A stretch of 35,130 bases of DNA from a bacterium. GTDB lineage: Bacteria; Krumholzibacteriota; Krumholzibacteriia; LZORAL124-64-63. The stretch is from positions 1 to 35,130 of the forward strand of contig JAHIYU010000117.1 of NCBI GenBank assembly GCA_018814885.1, read 5' to 3'. Below, in pieces: positions 23,467 to 31,592 of this stretch. Under the pieces are notes generated by a model. It had not been told where the DNA came from. It ran no database searches and was given only the letters and a program-made list of their open reading frames with translations. The translations under genes were made by a program, and so were the position numbers. Within the stretch, counting starts at the first letter, position 1. Each line of letters opens with the position of its first letter.

Positions 23467-26078
23467 ACAACATCAGCGAGGTGATGGCCATAATCCCTTC
23501 CGGTGTCGCTGCCGCGCCAGGCGGGCCCTGGCCCTACGCCGTGGCCATCCTCCTGCTGGCCGCCGGCATGTGCTGGCAGATCTGGCGCGTGAAACAGCGC
23601 AGCCGCGACCTGCGGGACCGGCAGGAACGTGTCCGCGGACTGGAGAGCCTGCTGGCGATCTCGGCGCGCATCCATGCCTATCGGGATCCCGACCATCTCC
23701 TGGGCGAGGTGGCGGAGTCCGTGCGCGAGTCCCTCGGTTTCCGCATGGTCCTGCTGCGCATCTACGACCTGGCGGAACGCACCTTCGAGGCTCGCGCCTA
23801 CGCGGGCATCGACGAGGCGGGCGTGCAGTATCTGAAGCACACGCCGGTCTCGCTGGCGGAGTTCCGCAAGCTCGCTCTGCCCCAGTTCCAGGTGTCCAAC
23901 AGCTATTTCATCAAGCACGACATGGAGGGCGCCGACCAGGCCATGGCCGGCGGCTACACGCCGGATCTGGGCGTGCGCGAGGAAGGGGAGTGGCACGAGG
24001 AGGACGCCCTGATCATCCCCCTGACCTCGCCCGAAGGCGAGATCGTGGGCTATCTGAGCGTGGACGATCCGGTCGACCGCAAGATACCGTCCCTGCAGTG
24101 CATCCAGATGCTGGAGCTCTTCGCCCAGCAAGCCGCGACGGCCATCGCCTCGGCCGATCTGTATTCGCGCCTGCACAACCAGAATCAGGAGCTGACGCGC
24201 TCCGCGGACCGCCTGCGTTACCACAACGAGCTCAAGAACAACTTCGTGGCCAACGTCAGTCACGAGCTGCGGACGCCCCTGACGTCCATCAAGGCCTACA
24301 GCGAAGCCCTGCTGCACGGGCGCGCCAAGATGGAGGAGGAGGCCCAGCGCGAATTCCTGCAGGTGATCCACCACGAGAGCGAGAAGCTCACGGGCATCGT
24401 CAACAACCTGCTGGATCTCGAGCGCATGGAGCGCGAGCAGGTCACCTTCAACCGGCATCAGGCCGACCTGGTCGCCCTGGTGCGCGGCCTGGAGGGCGCG
24501 GCCCGCAACCAGGCCGAGGCCAAGAACATAGACTTCTCGGTCCATCTGGATCGCGACGAGATACTGCTCGGCGTGGACGCCGACCTGGTTCGCCAGCTCG
24601 TACGCCATCTCATCGACAACGCCTTCAAGTTCACGCCGAGCGGCGGCAAGGTGCACCTGTCCGTCATGGACGGCGTGTCCTCGGTGCGCATCGTGGTCGA
24701 GGACAACGGCATGGGGATCCCGGACAACAAGATGTCCTACATTTTCGACCGGTTCTACCAGGTGGACGGCTCCTCGACGCGCGAGCACGGCGGCCAGGGC
24801 ATCGGCCTGGCCATCTGCCGCGACATCGTCGCGCGCCACGGCGGACGCATCTGGGGCGAACGCGTGCAGCCGCGGGGCGTGCGCTTCAACGCGCTGCTGC
24901 CGCGCCGCGACGAGATCATCAGGCGCGGCAAGAACAAAGGCCGCCACGCCATCTTCGGCGACGTGCCCGAGTTCGCGGAGAAGCTGATCCACTGGATCGG
25001 CGAGCTGATGCGCGTGCGCATCGTGTCGCTGATGGTGCCCGACCAGGGCGGCGAACACCTCGTGATCGAGGCGGCCATGGGGCTCGAGGACGCCGTGGTG
25101 CAGGACACCCGTCTGCTGCGCGGCGAGGGGATCGCCGGGCGCGTCTGGATGCAGGGCGAGGCGATCCTCGTCGAGGACGTGGCCACGGACGAGCGGGTGC
25201 TCAACGACTTCTCCCGTCCGCGCTACGAGACCGGCTCTCTGCTCAGCGCACCCATCCGGCGGGACGATCAGATCGTCGGCGTGGTCAACGTGAACAACCG
25301 ACTCGACGGACAACAGTTCACCGAGCGGGACAAGCTGCTGCTGGACGGACTGTCCGCGCGCCTGGGTCACATCCTGGCGCGCGTCGGCGAGCTACAGCGG
25401 GGCAACCGGGAATTCGCCAACCTGAGCCAGGCGCTGCGCAAGAGTGTCGCCATCCGCAGGGCCCGTCACGACGAGCTGGCCGAGGTGTGCCACGAGATCT
25501 GCATCGCCGCCGCCCAGCGCATGCACCTGCAGCGCGAAGATCTGATGGGGCTGGCCTTCGCCCTGCAGACCTACGATCTGGGGCTCTCGGGCATTCCCGA
25601 CGACATCCTGCACAAGACGCCCCCGTTGGAGCCCGAGGAGTGGGAGATCATCCAGCAGCACGTCCACATCAGCCTGGAGATGATCAAGTCGCTGAACGCT
25701 CCGGCCGATGTGCACGAAGTGGTCCTGTACCACCACGAGCAATACGACGGGAGCGGTTATCCGGAAGGGCTGTCCGGGGACGGGATCCCGCTCGGGTCCA
25801 GGCTGTTGTCCCTGGCCGACAGCATGACGGCCATGCTGCAGGGGCGGCCGTACCGGCGGGCCATGTCCCTGGGCCAGGCTCTCGCGGAAATCGAACAGCG
25901 CGCGGGCAAGCAGTTCTGTCCGCGTTGCGTGGCCATCTACGTGGAGCAGGCCCGTAATTACGAGGATCGCATAGTCGAGATCCAGAAAGCCCGCTCCCTG
26001 GCGGCGGGTGCCGTCGAGCCGGATCGCGCGCCCGAGCAGGCAGACCAGTCCGAGAAGGAGTTCGAACGGGTGAAGTGA
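23463..26078 (+). CDS. Histidine kinase with two GAF domains and a C-terminal degenerate HD-GYP domain
   Basis: The 871-residue order is: one membrane helix (about residues 22-40), GAF (about 55-235), HisKA with NVSHELRTPL and phospho-acceptor His267, ATPase domain with LIDNAFKF, DNGMGIP (Asp414) and GGQGIGL (about 442-448), a second GAF (about 503-640), then an HD-GYP-like domain (about 650-835). The HD-GYP part keeps the signature HHEQYDGSGYP from His757 and LADSMTAM. But the metal-binding HDIGK motif reads Tyr704-Asp-Leu-Gly-Leu708, so the key His and the Lys are lost. Phosphodiesterase activity on c-di-GMP is therefore doubtful; binding or an allosteric role is more likely. It starts inside the stop of the lone receiver gene and is followed by another lone receiver 73 bp later. 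Confidence 0.92.
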   Translation: MNNISEVMAIIPSGVAAAPGGPWPYAVAILLLAAGMCWQIWRVKQRSRDLRDRQERVRGLESLLAISARIHAYRDPDHLLGEVAESVRESLGFRMVLLRIYDLAERTFEARAYAGIDEAGVQYLKHTPVSLAEFRKLALPQFQVSNSYFIKHDMEGADQAMAGGYTPDLGVREEGEWHEEDALIIPLTSPEGEIVGYLSVDDPVDRKIPSLQCIQMLELFAQQAATAIASADLYSRLHNQNQELTRSADRLRYHNELKNNFVANVSHELRTPLTSIKAYSEALLHGRAKMEEEAQREFLQVIHHESEKLTGIVNNLLDLERMEREQVTFNRHQADLVALVRGLEGAARNQAEAKNIDFSVHLDRDEILLGVDADLVRQLVRHLIDNAFKFTPSGGKVHLSVMDGVSSVRIVVEDNGMGIPDNKMSYIFDRFYQVDGSSTREHGGQGIGLAICRDIVARHGGRIWGERVQPRGVRFNALLPRRDEIIRRGKNKGRHAIFGDVPEFAEKLIHWIGELMRVRIVSLMVPDQGGEHLVIEAAMGLEDAVVQDTRLLRGEGIAGRVWMQGEAILVEDVATDERVLNDFSRPRYETGSLLSAPIRRDDQIVGVVNVNNRLDGQQFTERDKLLLDGLSARLGHILARVGELQRGNREFANLSQALRKSVAIRRARHDELAEVCHEICIAAAQRMHLQREDLMGLAFALQTYDLGLSGIPDDILHKTPPLEPEEWEIIQQHVHISLEMIKSLNAPADVHEVVLYHHEQYDGSGYPEGLSGDGIPLGSRLLSLADSMTAMLQGRPYRRAMSLGQALAEIEQRAGKQFCPRCVAIYVEQARNYEDRIVEIQKARSLAAGAVEPDRAPEQADQSEKEFERVK

Positions 26079-26151
26079 CGGGCGGACCGCGCCCGGTCGC
26101 AGGTAAGATGCGGGTGTCCGCGGAAATGGAATACGCACTGGAGGCGAAACG

Positions 26152-26523
26152 TTGCGCAAGATCCTGATCGTCGACGACGAACCCTACATCCTGAACATCC
26201 TCGATTTCAGTCTCGACGCCGAGGGCTACTGCGTCCTGCAGGCCGCCGACGGAGACGAAGCCTTGCGCGTGGCGGCGGAACAGTCGCCCGATCTGATCAT
26301 CATGGACGTCATGATGCCGCGTCTGGACGGGTTCGAGACCTGCCGGCGTCTCAAGGAGAGCGTGCATACCCGGGATATCCCCGTGGTCCTGCTCACCGCC
26401 CGCAACAGCCACGAGGACCGCGCCCGCGGCGACGAAGTGAAGGCCGACGGCTACATGACCAAGCCTTTCAGTCCGCAACGTTTGCTCGATACCGTCCAGC
26501 AGTACCTGGGCGTGGCCAAGTAG
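26152..26523 (+). CDS. Single-domain response regulator
   Basis: This 123-residue receiver-only protein starts at TTG (26152), supported by GGAGGC eight bases upstream and by the exact MRKILIVDDE receiver opening. Acidic pocket Asp8/Asp9, phospho-acceptor Asp52 in LIIMDVMMPRLDG, Thr82 and Lys104 are all present. There is no DNA-binding or enzymatic output domain. It is the fourth gene of the signalling cluster and likely a second target or relay for the GAF/HD-GYP kinase. Two strong hairpins lie directly downstream. Confidence 0.92.
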   Translation: MRKILIVDDEPYILNILDFSLDAEGYCVLQAADGDEALRVAAEQSPDLIIMDVMMPRLDGFETCRRLKESVHTRDIPVVLLTARNSHEDRARGDEVKADGYMTKPFSPQRLLDTVQQYLGVAK

Positions 26524-26532
26524 GCCGATCCA

Positions 26533-26591
26533 CCCTGCACGCTCCGCTTGCAGGGGAGAGGGGCGCCGCGACACGATGTAGCGACGCCCCT
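26533..26591. terminator. Two tandem hairpins between convergent genes
   Basis: Hairpin 1 pairs CCCTGCA (26533-26539) with TGCAGGG (26549-26555) around a 9-nt loop. Hairpin 2 pairs AGGGGCG (26559-26565) with CGCCCCT (26585-26591), extended by CGC/GCG after one mismatch. They start about 10 bp after the last receiver gene and face the stop of the minus-strand secreted-protein gene at 26670. Neither is followed by a long T run, so termination in both directions is likely but not textbook. Confidence 0.55.
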
Positions 26592-26669
26592 ACTATCGTA
26601 TACTCCCCCTCGCCACAGCTCCGTCCGGTGTGATGCCATGGCGCCGCGTGCAGGCGGTCCGGCCGGCCG

Positions 26670-28505
26670 TCACTTGACGACGGCGATCTTCGTCGTCCGC
26701 ACTGCGCCGTCGGCTTCGAGGGTGCCGAAGTAGACTCCGGACGGCACGCGCCGGCCCCGGTCGTCCGTCCCGCGCCACGTCGTGGAGTGGGCGCCCCGCG
26801 GCAGGTCGCCGTCGATCAGGGTCTGCACCAGCTTCCCCTGCACGTCGAAGATGCGCAGGCGGACCGGACCGCCACGCTCCAGCTCGAAGCGGATCTCCGT
26901 GGCTGGATTGAAGGGATTGGGCACGGCCCGGACGCGATGGTCCAGCGCGGGCAGGTCGTTCACGGCCACCATCGGGGCGGGAGCGGGCCAGAGGACCAGG
27001 CGGCTGTCCAGGTCGAAATACTGGGCGACCAGCGCGACGGGCAACTGGCTGATCGGATCGCCGGGTATCTCCTCGTGCACGCCGGGCACGAAGCGTCCGT
27101 TCGAGGGCGCCAGGATCTCGAGGGCAGGATCGACCGTGTGGACCCAGTGCCCGTCCGTGAACTCCATGAACAGCGGCGGCTGCTCGAGGCCGGTGTCGAG
27201 AATCACCTGGAACCCGTCCCCCACGCGGGTGAACGTGTAAAACGGCTGGAGCTCGAAGTAGCCCCGCAAGGTGCCCCCGTTCTCGTGGGTCTTGAAGGCC
27301 TCCATCTCACCCCACACGGGCACGGGGGCGGTCGACAGACCCACGTGAACGTCCCAGGCCTCCGGGAACATGCCGCCGAAGTAGGTGACGGTGATGGGCT
27401 CGACGGATCGCAGGTTCAGGGCGACGATCTCGAGATAGACGAGTCGGGAGTCGGGAGAGGGGAGCGCGCAGCGGTCGAAGGGATCGCCCGAGCGCTTGAG
27501 CAGCGTGTCGGCGACTTCGTAATCGCCCCATTCGGTCGCGCCCAGCGGTTCGCCGACCAGAGCGACGGTCCCCTCGAAGGGATCCGAGCCGGGCCCGAAG
27601 AAATCGGCGGGAAGGGGTGGGGGGACATCCTGGCCGAAGACGATCTGCGTCCCCTGGATGCCGTCGCCGGGCTGGGATACGAAGGGATCCGGCTCCGGGA
27701 ACCATGTCGCCGGGATCATCGTGTGGACCAGCGAGTCGAACTGCTCGACGGCGAGCATGATCTCGGGGCACTGGCTGCCCGAGTCGCCGGGAGCCCACTC
27801 CCGGACGCCGGGTACGAAGACGCCGTCGGAGGGCGCGACGACCCCGAGGGCGGGATCGACCGCGTGGACCCAGGGCGCTTCGATGATCGCCAGATCCAGC
27901 GGAGTCAGGCCCTCCAGGCCCGTGTCCAGGATCACCACCGTGTGGTCTTCGGTCTGCTCGAACACGAATCTCGGCTGCACCGGCAGGGTGGCGTCGAAGG
28001 TGCCGCCGTTCGCGTGTGTCTTGGTGGCGGTCAGGCTGCCCGGCGGCGGCGGGATCGCCGAAAGCCTGAGCTCGACCCACCAGGCCTTCTGGGACGCGCC
28101 GCCATCGTAGGTGACGACGATCGGATCGTACCACGAGTAGAGGGTCAGCTCGACGATCTCGACGTCGACGGTGCCCTGCGTGCCGATCGGATCGGCTGGA
28201 AGCACGGGATGATCGCCGCGCAGCATCAGCGTCGAGGCGTTGCCGAAACCCGATTCGTCCAGGGGCACGCCCTCGAAGGTGACCTGTCCCTCGAAGGGAT
28301 CCGAGCCGGGACCGAAGAAGTCGGCCGGTAGCGCCGGATTGGTGGGCGTGCCGAAAGTCGCCGTGGTCTGGGGATCCGGATAGTGCCAGTGAGACGGCGT
28401 GGCCAAGGGATCGGCGAGTGGCTGGGCTCCGGCGCCGGTGGCGAAGGCGCCGCCGAGCAGACAGAGCGCGAGAGCGAGCGTGCGGCATGTTCTGGCTACG
28501 TTCAT
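26670..28505 (-). CDS. Secreted protein with internal duplication and FlgD-like C-terminal sorting-type domain
   Basis: This 611-residue protein has a signal peptide (about residues 1-28, ending AGAQ). Two homologous modules of about 240 residues follow, each opening with the identical LPADFFGPGSDPFEG (residues 59-73 and 298-312). They later share VILDTGLE, a WVHxVDPAL strand and FVPGV. The last 85 residues (about 525-611) begin VRAVPNPFNPATEIRFEL and form a FlgD-Ig/Por-secretion-tail-like domain used by FCB-group bacteria for surface or secreted cargo. No enzyme motif is seen. The gene is alone on the minus strand. Its start codon and ribosome-binding G run sit in a predicted hairpin. The role is unknown, probably structural or adhesive at the cell surface. 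Confidence 0.85.
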   Translation of the reverse strand: MNVARTCRTLALALCLLGGAFATGAGAQPLADPLATPSHWHYPDPQTTATFGTPTNPALPADFFGPGSDPFEGQVTFEGVPLDESGFGNASTLMLRGDHPVLPADPIGTQGTVDVEIVELTLYSWYDPIVVTYDGGASQKAWWVELRLSAIPPPPGSLTATKTHANGGTFDATLPVQPRFVFEQTEDHTVVILDTGLEGLTPLDLAIIEAPWVHAVDPALGVVAPSDGVFVPGVREWAPGDSGSQCPEIMLAVEQFDSLVHTMIPATWFPEPDPFVSQPGDGIQGTQIVFGQDVPPPLPADFFGPGSDPFEGTVALVGEPLGATEWGDYEVADTLLKRSGDPFDRCALPSPDSRLVYLEIVALNLRSVEPITVTYFGGMFPEAWDVHVGLSTAPVPVWGEMEAFKTHENGGTLRGYFELQPFYTFTRVGDGFQVILDTGLEQPPLFMEFTDGHWVHTVDPALEILAPSNGRFVPGVHEEIPGDPISQLPVALVAQYFDLDSRLVLWPAPAPMVAVNDLPALDHRVRAVPNPFNPATEIRFELERGGPVRLRIFDVQGKLVQTLIDGDLPRGAHSTTWRGTDDRGRRVPSGVYFGTLEADGAVRTTKIAVVK

Positions 28506-28528
28506 GATAGATTCCCCCCTGTATCATG
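28503..28528 (-). promoter_or_regulatory. mRNA hairpin covering the start codon of the duplicated secreted protein
   Basis: On the minus-strand transcript, CATGATA (28528 to 28522) pairs perfectly with TATCATG (28509 to 28503), which contains the AUG start codon. The 12-nt loop holds the G-rich ribosome binding site AGGGGGGA. Folding would hide the AUG in a 7-bp stem, so translation may be gated. The regulator, if any, is unknown. Confidence 0.45.
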
Positions 28529-28556
28529 TTAAGTAGTCGTGATACCTCCTCGTTTC

Positions 28557-28572
28557 TGATCGTACACGATCA
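28557..28572. repeat. 16-bp palindrome upstream of the secreted-protein gene
   Basis: TGATCGT (28557-28563) and ACGATCA (28566-28572) form a perfect palindrome with a 2-bp centre, about 52 bp upstream of the minus-strand ATG at 28505. It is placed where an operator for that gene would be expected. No clear -35/-10 pair was identified alongside it. Confidence 0.45.
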
Positions 28573-28611
28573 TTAAGGCGAGCGGGGAAAGAACCTGTAG
28601 TCGCCTGGATA

Positions 28612-29274
28612 TCAAGCAGTTGCAGCACCGCTGCGCGTCTTGGCGCCGGTCGCGAAATGGAAGCCCGTCTGCAGGAAGTAGGCGCACCACGCGACGATGC
28701 CCACCAGCTTGAAGACATCTTCCAGCGGCGTGTGGCCGAGACGCCACAACAGGGGCAATCCTATATCGGGACCTTCGTCTAAGACTATGGAGAGGCAGAA
28801 GGCCGTGCTGGACAGCACCAGCAGGAGATAGTCGGTGGCCAGTATCGTGCGGCGGTGGGTCCAGATCAGGGCGACCAGCAAGGCGCCATACACGCCCAGC
28901 ACGGCAAACTCGGGTATGCCCACGCCGGGTATGGCCAGTTCGTGGAGCAGGAAGAGGTCGTCCAGACCGAGGACGATGCTGAAGCATCCTGCCCAGCAGA
29001 GGAGACCGCCCAGCGCGTGATCACCCCTGTTTGCGCGGCCGACCCGAGACGCGAAGACGCCGACGACGATCCAGAGCAGCACGCCCAGGTGCGAAACCAT
29101 CCCCGCATTGAAGGGGAGATCGTAAGCCGCGGCCGGATCCTGAAGCAGAAGGTGCAGGATGTCCATCGGCACCGTGCAGACGACGAGCACCAGAATGATC
29201 ATCAGTACGCACATCAGCAGCAGGGCCCGGGACAGCCGTCGTGCCTGACCAATGAGATCTCGGATCATCGTCAT
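28612..29274 (-). CDS. Unrecognised polytopic membrane protein
   Basis: The ATG at 29274 is preferred over the upstream ATG at 29328 because GGAGGGG lies directly before it, and the extra 18 residues are hydrophilic and Arg-rich. The resulting 220-residue protein has about six hydrophobic helices. Conserved-looking acidic patches sit at helix ends: LGLDDLFLLHE in the middle and LEDVFKLVGI near the C-terminus, plus LDEGPDIG. Such intramembrane Asp/Glu/His residues suggest a transporter or membrane enzyme, but I do not recognise the family. It is transcribed away from priA and lies 106 bp upstream of the duplicated secreted-protein gene on the same strand. Confidence 0.7.
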   Translation of the reverse strand: MTMIRDLIGQARRLSRALLLMCVLMIILVLVVCTVPMDILHLLLQDPAAAYDLPFNAGMVSHLGVLLWIVVGVFASRVGRANRGDHALGGLLCWAGCFSIVLGLDDLFLLHELAIPGVGIPEFAVLGVYGALLVALIWTHRRTILATDYLLLVLSSTAFCLSIVLDEGPDIGLPLLWRLGHTPLEDVFKLVGIVAWCAYFLQTGFHFATGAKTRSGAATA

Positions 29275-29331
29275 CACCCCTCCATGGAGCCAAGCGGCAG
29301 GCCCTCGCTCTTGCCGACGATCTGACATTCA

Positions 29332-29419
29332 CAGAATATTATCGGCTCCACATCCGAGATGATTACTGCTATCTGGCCGGGTCAAGACCCGGCAGGTGAA
29401 GAGTGTCGATAATATTCTG
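29332..29419. repeat. 13-bp inverted repeat with nested 8-bp hairpin upstream of priA
   Basis: CAGAATATTATCG (29332-29344) and CGATAATATTCTG (29407-29419) are perfect reverse complements 62 bp apart. Between them GCCGGGTC (29376-29383) pairs with GACCCGGC (29386-29393). The AT-rich arms contrast with the G+C-rich surroundings. It lies in the divergent intergenic region between the membrane-protein gene and priA. No target-site duplication is visible, so a regulatory structure is as likely as a small mobile-element remnant. Confidence 0.65.
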
Positions 29420-29471
29420 CCGGCGGCGCCGGCGTTGCTCCCCGGCCGCCGTGCGTGTATCCTCTCCGGCC

Positions 29472-29485
29472 GGAGGCACCAGTTG
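29472..29485 (+). promoter_or_regulatory. Ribosome binding site fixing the priA TTG start
   Basis: GGAGG at 29472-29476 lies six bases before TTG at 29483. This decides the priA start over a GTG at 29396 that has no such signal and would place the right arm of the inverted repeat inside the coding region. Confidence 0.7.
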
Positions 29486-31510
29486 ACCAGAGGGAACGAG
29501 AACGAGCACGGTACGGCGCTGGTCGAGGTGGCCCTGCCCGTGCCGCTGCCGCAGACTTTCACCTACCTGATGCCGGAGGCCTGGGAGGATCCCGTGCGTG
29601 CGGGGGATCTGGTCGCCGCGCCGTTCGGCCGCCGCAAGGCGGTGGCGGGCATGGTGGTCTCCGTGAGCAGGACGCCAGGCGAGGTCGTCGAGCGCGACGG
29701 CCACCGGCTCCGTCCGCTGTCGAGGTGTTTCGGGCCTGCCTATGCCATCACCGACGACCGCCGGCGGTTGCTGGACTGGATGTGCGGCTATTACGCCCTG
29801 CCGGCCGGCGAACTGGTACCCCTGTTCCATCCGCCGTCTCCAGGCACCAGGGCCCGCGCCACGGCGCGCAGGCCGGCCGCGTTTCCCCTGAGCGATCGCC
29901 GTGTGGTCGATTTGACGGCCGACCAGTCGCGGGCCGTCGCGTCAGCCGTGGACCACCTCGACCGGGGCGCTTACGGTGTGCTGCTGTTGCACGGCGTGAC
30001 CGGCAGCGGCAAGACGGAGGTCTACCTGAGGGCCATCGCCGAGACGCTGGACCGCGGTCGTTCCGCCGTCTACCTGTTGCCCGAGATCGCGCTCACGCCC
30101 CAGACCGAAGCCCGGATCCGTGAACGCTTCGGTGACGCTGTGGCGACCCTTCACAGCGGTCTGTCCGCCGGTCAACGCTGCCGCGTCCACGAAGCGGCCG
30201 CCGCCGGCGAGGTGCGCGTGGTGGTGGGACCCCGATCCGCGCTGTTCGTGCCGCTGCGGGCTCTGGGGCTGGTCGTCATGGACGAGGAGCACGACTCCTC
30301 GTACAAGCAGGAGGAGAAGCCGCGGTACCACGCCCGTCATGCTGCTCTGGTCCGCGCCCGCGAAGCCGGGGCCTTCGTGATCCTCGGCTCGGCCACTCCC
30401 GATCTCGAGAGCGTGCGCAACGCACGCGATGGCCGCTACCAGCTGGTCGAATTGCATGACCGCCCGGTGGGGGAGGTGCCGGCGGTGGAGATCGTCGACA
30501 TGCGCGAAGAGAGGTCGGGGGACGGATTCTCGGACAAGCTCCTGCAAAGTCTCGAACGCACGCTGGCGGGCGGACGGCAGGCCATCCTCTACTACAACCG
30601 GCGCGGCTTCGCCCGGGTGCTGCAATGTTCGGCCTGCGGCGGGGCCGTTCCCTGTCCCCACTGCGACATCGGCTTGACGGTGCATCTGCGTCCGCGCCGC
30701 CTGCTCTGCCACTACTGCGGCCACTCCCGACCGGCACCCGAGATCTGTCCCGAATGCGGGGCGGCGGAATTCCTGCCGGCCGGCGGCGGCACCGAGAAGC
30801 TTGAACTGGCCCTGACGGCTCATTTCCCTTGCGCGAGAATCCTGCGCCTGGATCAGGACACGACCCGCCGCCGCGGCAGCCACGCCCGCATCCTGACCGC
30901 CTTCGCGAGCGGCGAAGCGGACATACTCGTCGGCACGCAGATGGTGGCCAAGGGGCACCATTTTCCGGGCGTCGACCTGGTGGGCGTGCTCGCGGCCGAC
31001 GATGGCGTCTCGCTGCCCGACTTCCGCGCGCACGAGCGTTCCTTCCAGCTCCTGACCCAGGTGGCCGGGCGCACCGGACGCGACGGGGCCGGGTCGGTCA
31101 TCTTCCAGACCTGGCAGCCCGATCATCACGTGCTGCGCCACGCCGCCGCCCAGGACGCCCTGGCCTTCGCGACCGAGGAACTGGCGGTCCGCGCCGAGGT
31201 GGGCTATCCGCCCTACCGCCGCATGCTCCGCCTGGCGCTGGTCAGCCGCCGGCTCGGCGAGGTCTCGGCAGCCGCGGCGACGCTGGCCGACCTGATCAGG
31301 GCCGGCCTGCGCAACCCCGCGGTGGAGGTGCTGGGTCCCGCGCCCGCCGTCTTCCCGCGCCTGCACGACCGCTACCGCTACCAGCTGCTGCTCAAAGGCG
31401 GCTTGTCCACCGCGGAGAAGGCCTGGCTGGCCGACTGTGCCCGCCGTATGGGCGCGCGGACCCGGGGACTGGACGTCATGCTGGACGTGGATCCGGTGGG
31501 CATGTGGTAG
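29483..31510 (+). CDS. priA: Primosomal protein N' (replication restart helicase PriA)
   Basis: PriA recognises stalled or D-loop forks and reloads the replicative helicase. With the TTG start at 29483 it has 675 residues, slightly short for the family. The N-terminal DNA-binding domain opens with ALVEVALPVPLPQTFTYLMP. The helicase core has Walker A GVTGSGKT (171-178), Walker B DEEH (267-270), LGSATPDLES and the motif VAGRTGRDG. The zinc-binding region is complete, with eight cysteines at 382, 385, 391, 394, 409, 412, 422 and 425. LVGTQMVAKGHHFPGVDLVGV is also typical. It is a single-gene unit, divergent from the membrane-protein gene. Confidence 0.96.
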   Translation: MTRGNENEHGTALVEVALPVPLPQTFTYLMPEAWEDPVRAGDLVAAPFGRRKAVAGMVVSVSRTPGEVVERDGHRLRPLSRCFGPAYAITDDRRRLLDWMCGYYALPAGELVPLFHPPSPGTRARATARRPAAFPLSDRRVVDLTADQSRAVASAVDHLDRGAYGVLLLHGVTGSGKTEVYLRAIAETLDRGRSAVYLLPEIALTPQTEARIRERFGDAVATLHSGLSAGQRCRVHEAAAAGEVRVVVGPRSALFVPLRALGLVVMDEEHDSSYKQEEKPRYHARHAALVRAREAGAFVILGSATPDLESVRNARDGRYQLVELHDRPVGEVPAVEIVDMREERSGDGFSDKLLQSLERTLAGGRQAILYYNRRGFARVLQCSACGGAVPCPHCDIGLTVHLRPRRLLCHYCGHSRPAPEICPECGAAEFLPAGGGTEKLELALTAHFPCARILRLDQDTTRRRGSHARILTAFASGEADILVGTQMVAKGHHFPGVDLVGVLAADDGVSLPDFRAHERSFQLLTQVAGRTGRDGAGSVIFQTWQPDHHVLRHAAAQDALAFATEELAVRAEVGYPPYRRMLRLALVSRRLGEVSAAAATLADLIRAGLRNPAVEVLGPAPAVFPRLHDRYRYQLLLKGGLSTAEKAWLADCARRMGARTRGLDVMLDVDPVGMW

Positions 31511-31562
31511 CCGAATTATGAAAATAGCATGTCATATGATGAATGATTTGTGATGGGCCGGT

Positions 31563-31592
31563 TTGCCAAACCCCCTTGGGATCGAGTATAAT
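31563..31592 (+). promoter_or_regulatory. Sigma-70-type promoter for the secreted protease gene
   Basis: TTGCCA (31563-31568) and a perfect TATAAT (31587-31592) are 18 bp apart, giving a start site near 31599 and a leader of about 87 nt. The palindrome GGTTT-GCC-AAACC (31560-31572) overlaps the -35 box and could be an operator. The preceding 50 bp (31511-31560) are clearly richer in A+T than the rest of the window. Confidence 0.7.

Noticed and set aside
23280..25370. 696-residue minus-strand open frame opposite the hybrid kinase
   Set aside because: The plus-strand kinase has every catalytic motif in order; the antisense product is low complexity.
29275..29328. Longer start (29328) for the minus-strand membrane protein
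   Set aside because: The added 18 residues are hydrophilic and the ATG at 29274 has GGAGGGG directly upstream.
29332..29419. A complete insertion sequence or MITE
   Set aside because: There is no transposase and no target-site duplication; only the inverted repeat can be supported.
29396..29482. GTG start for PriA at 29396
   Set aside because: There is no ribosome site, the extension lacks PriA similarity, and the TTG at 29483 has GGAGG six bases upstream.
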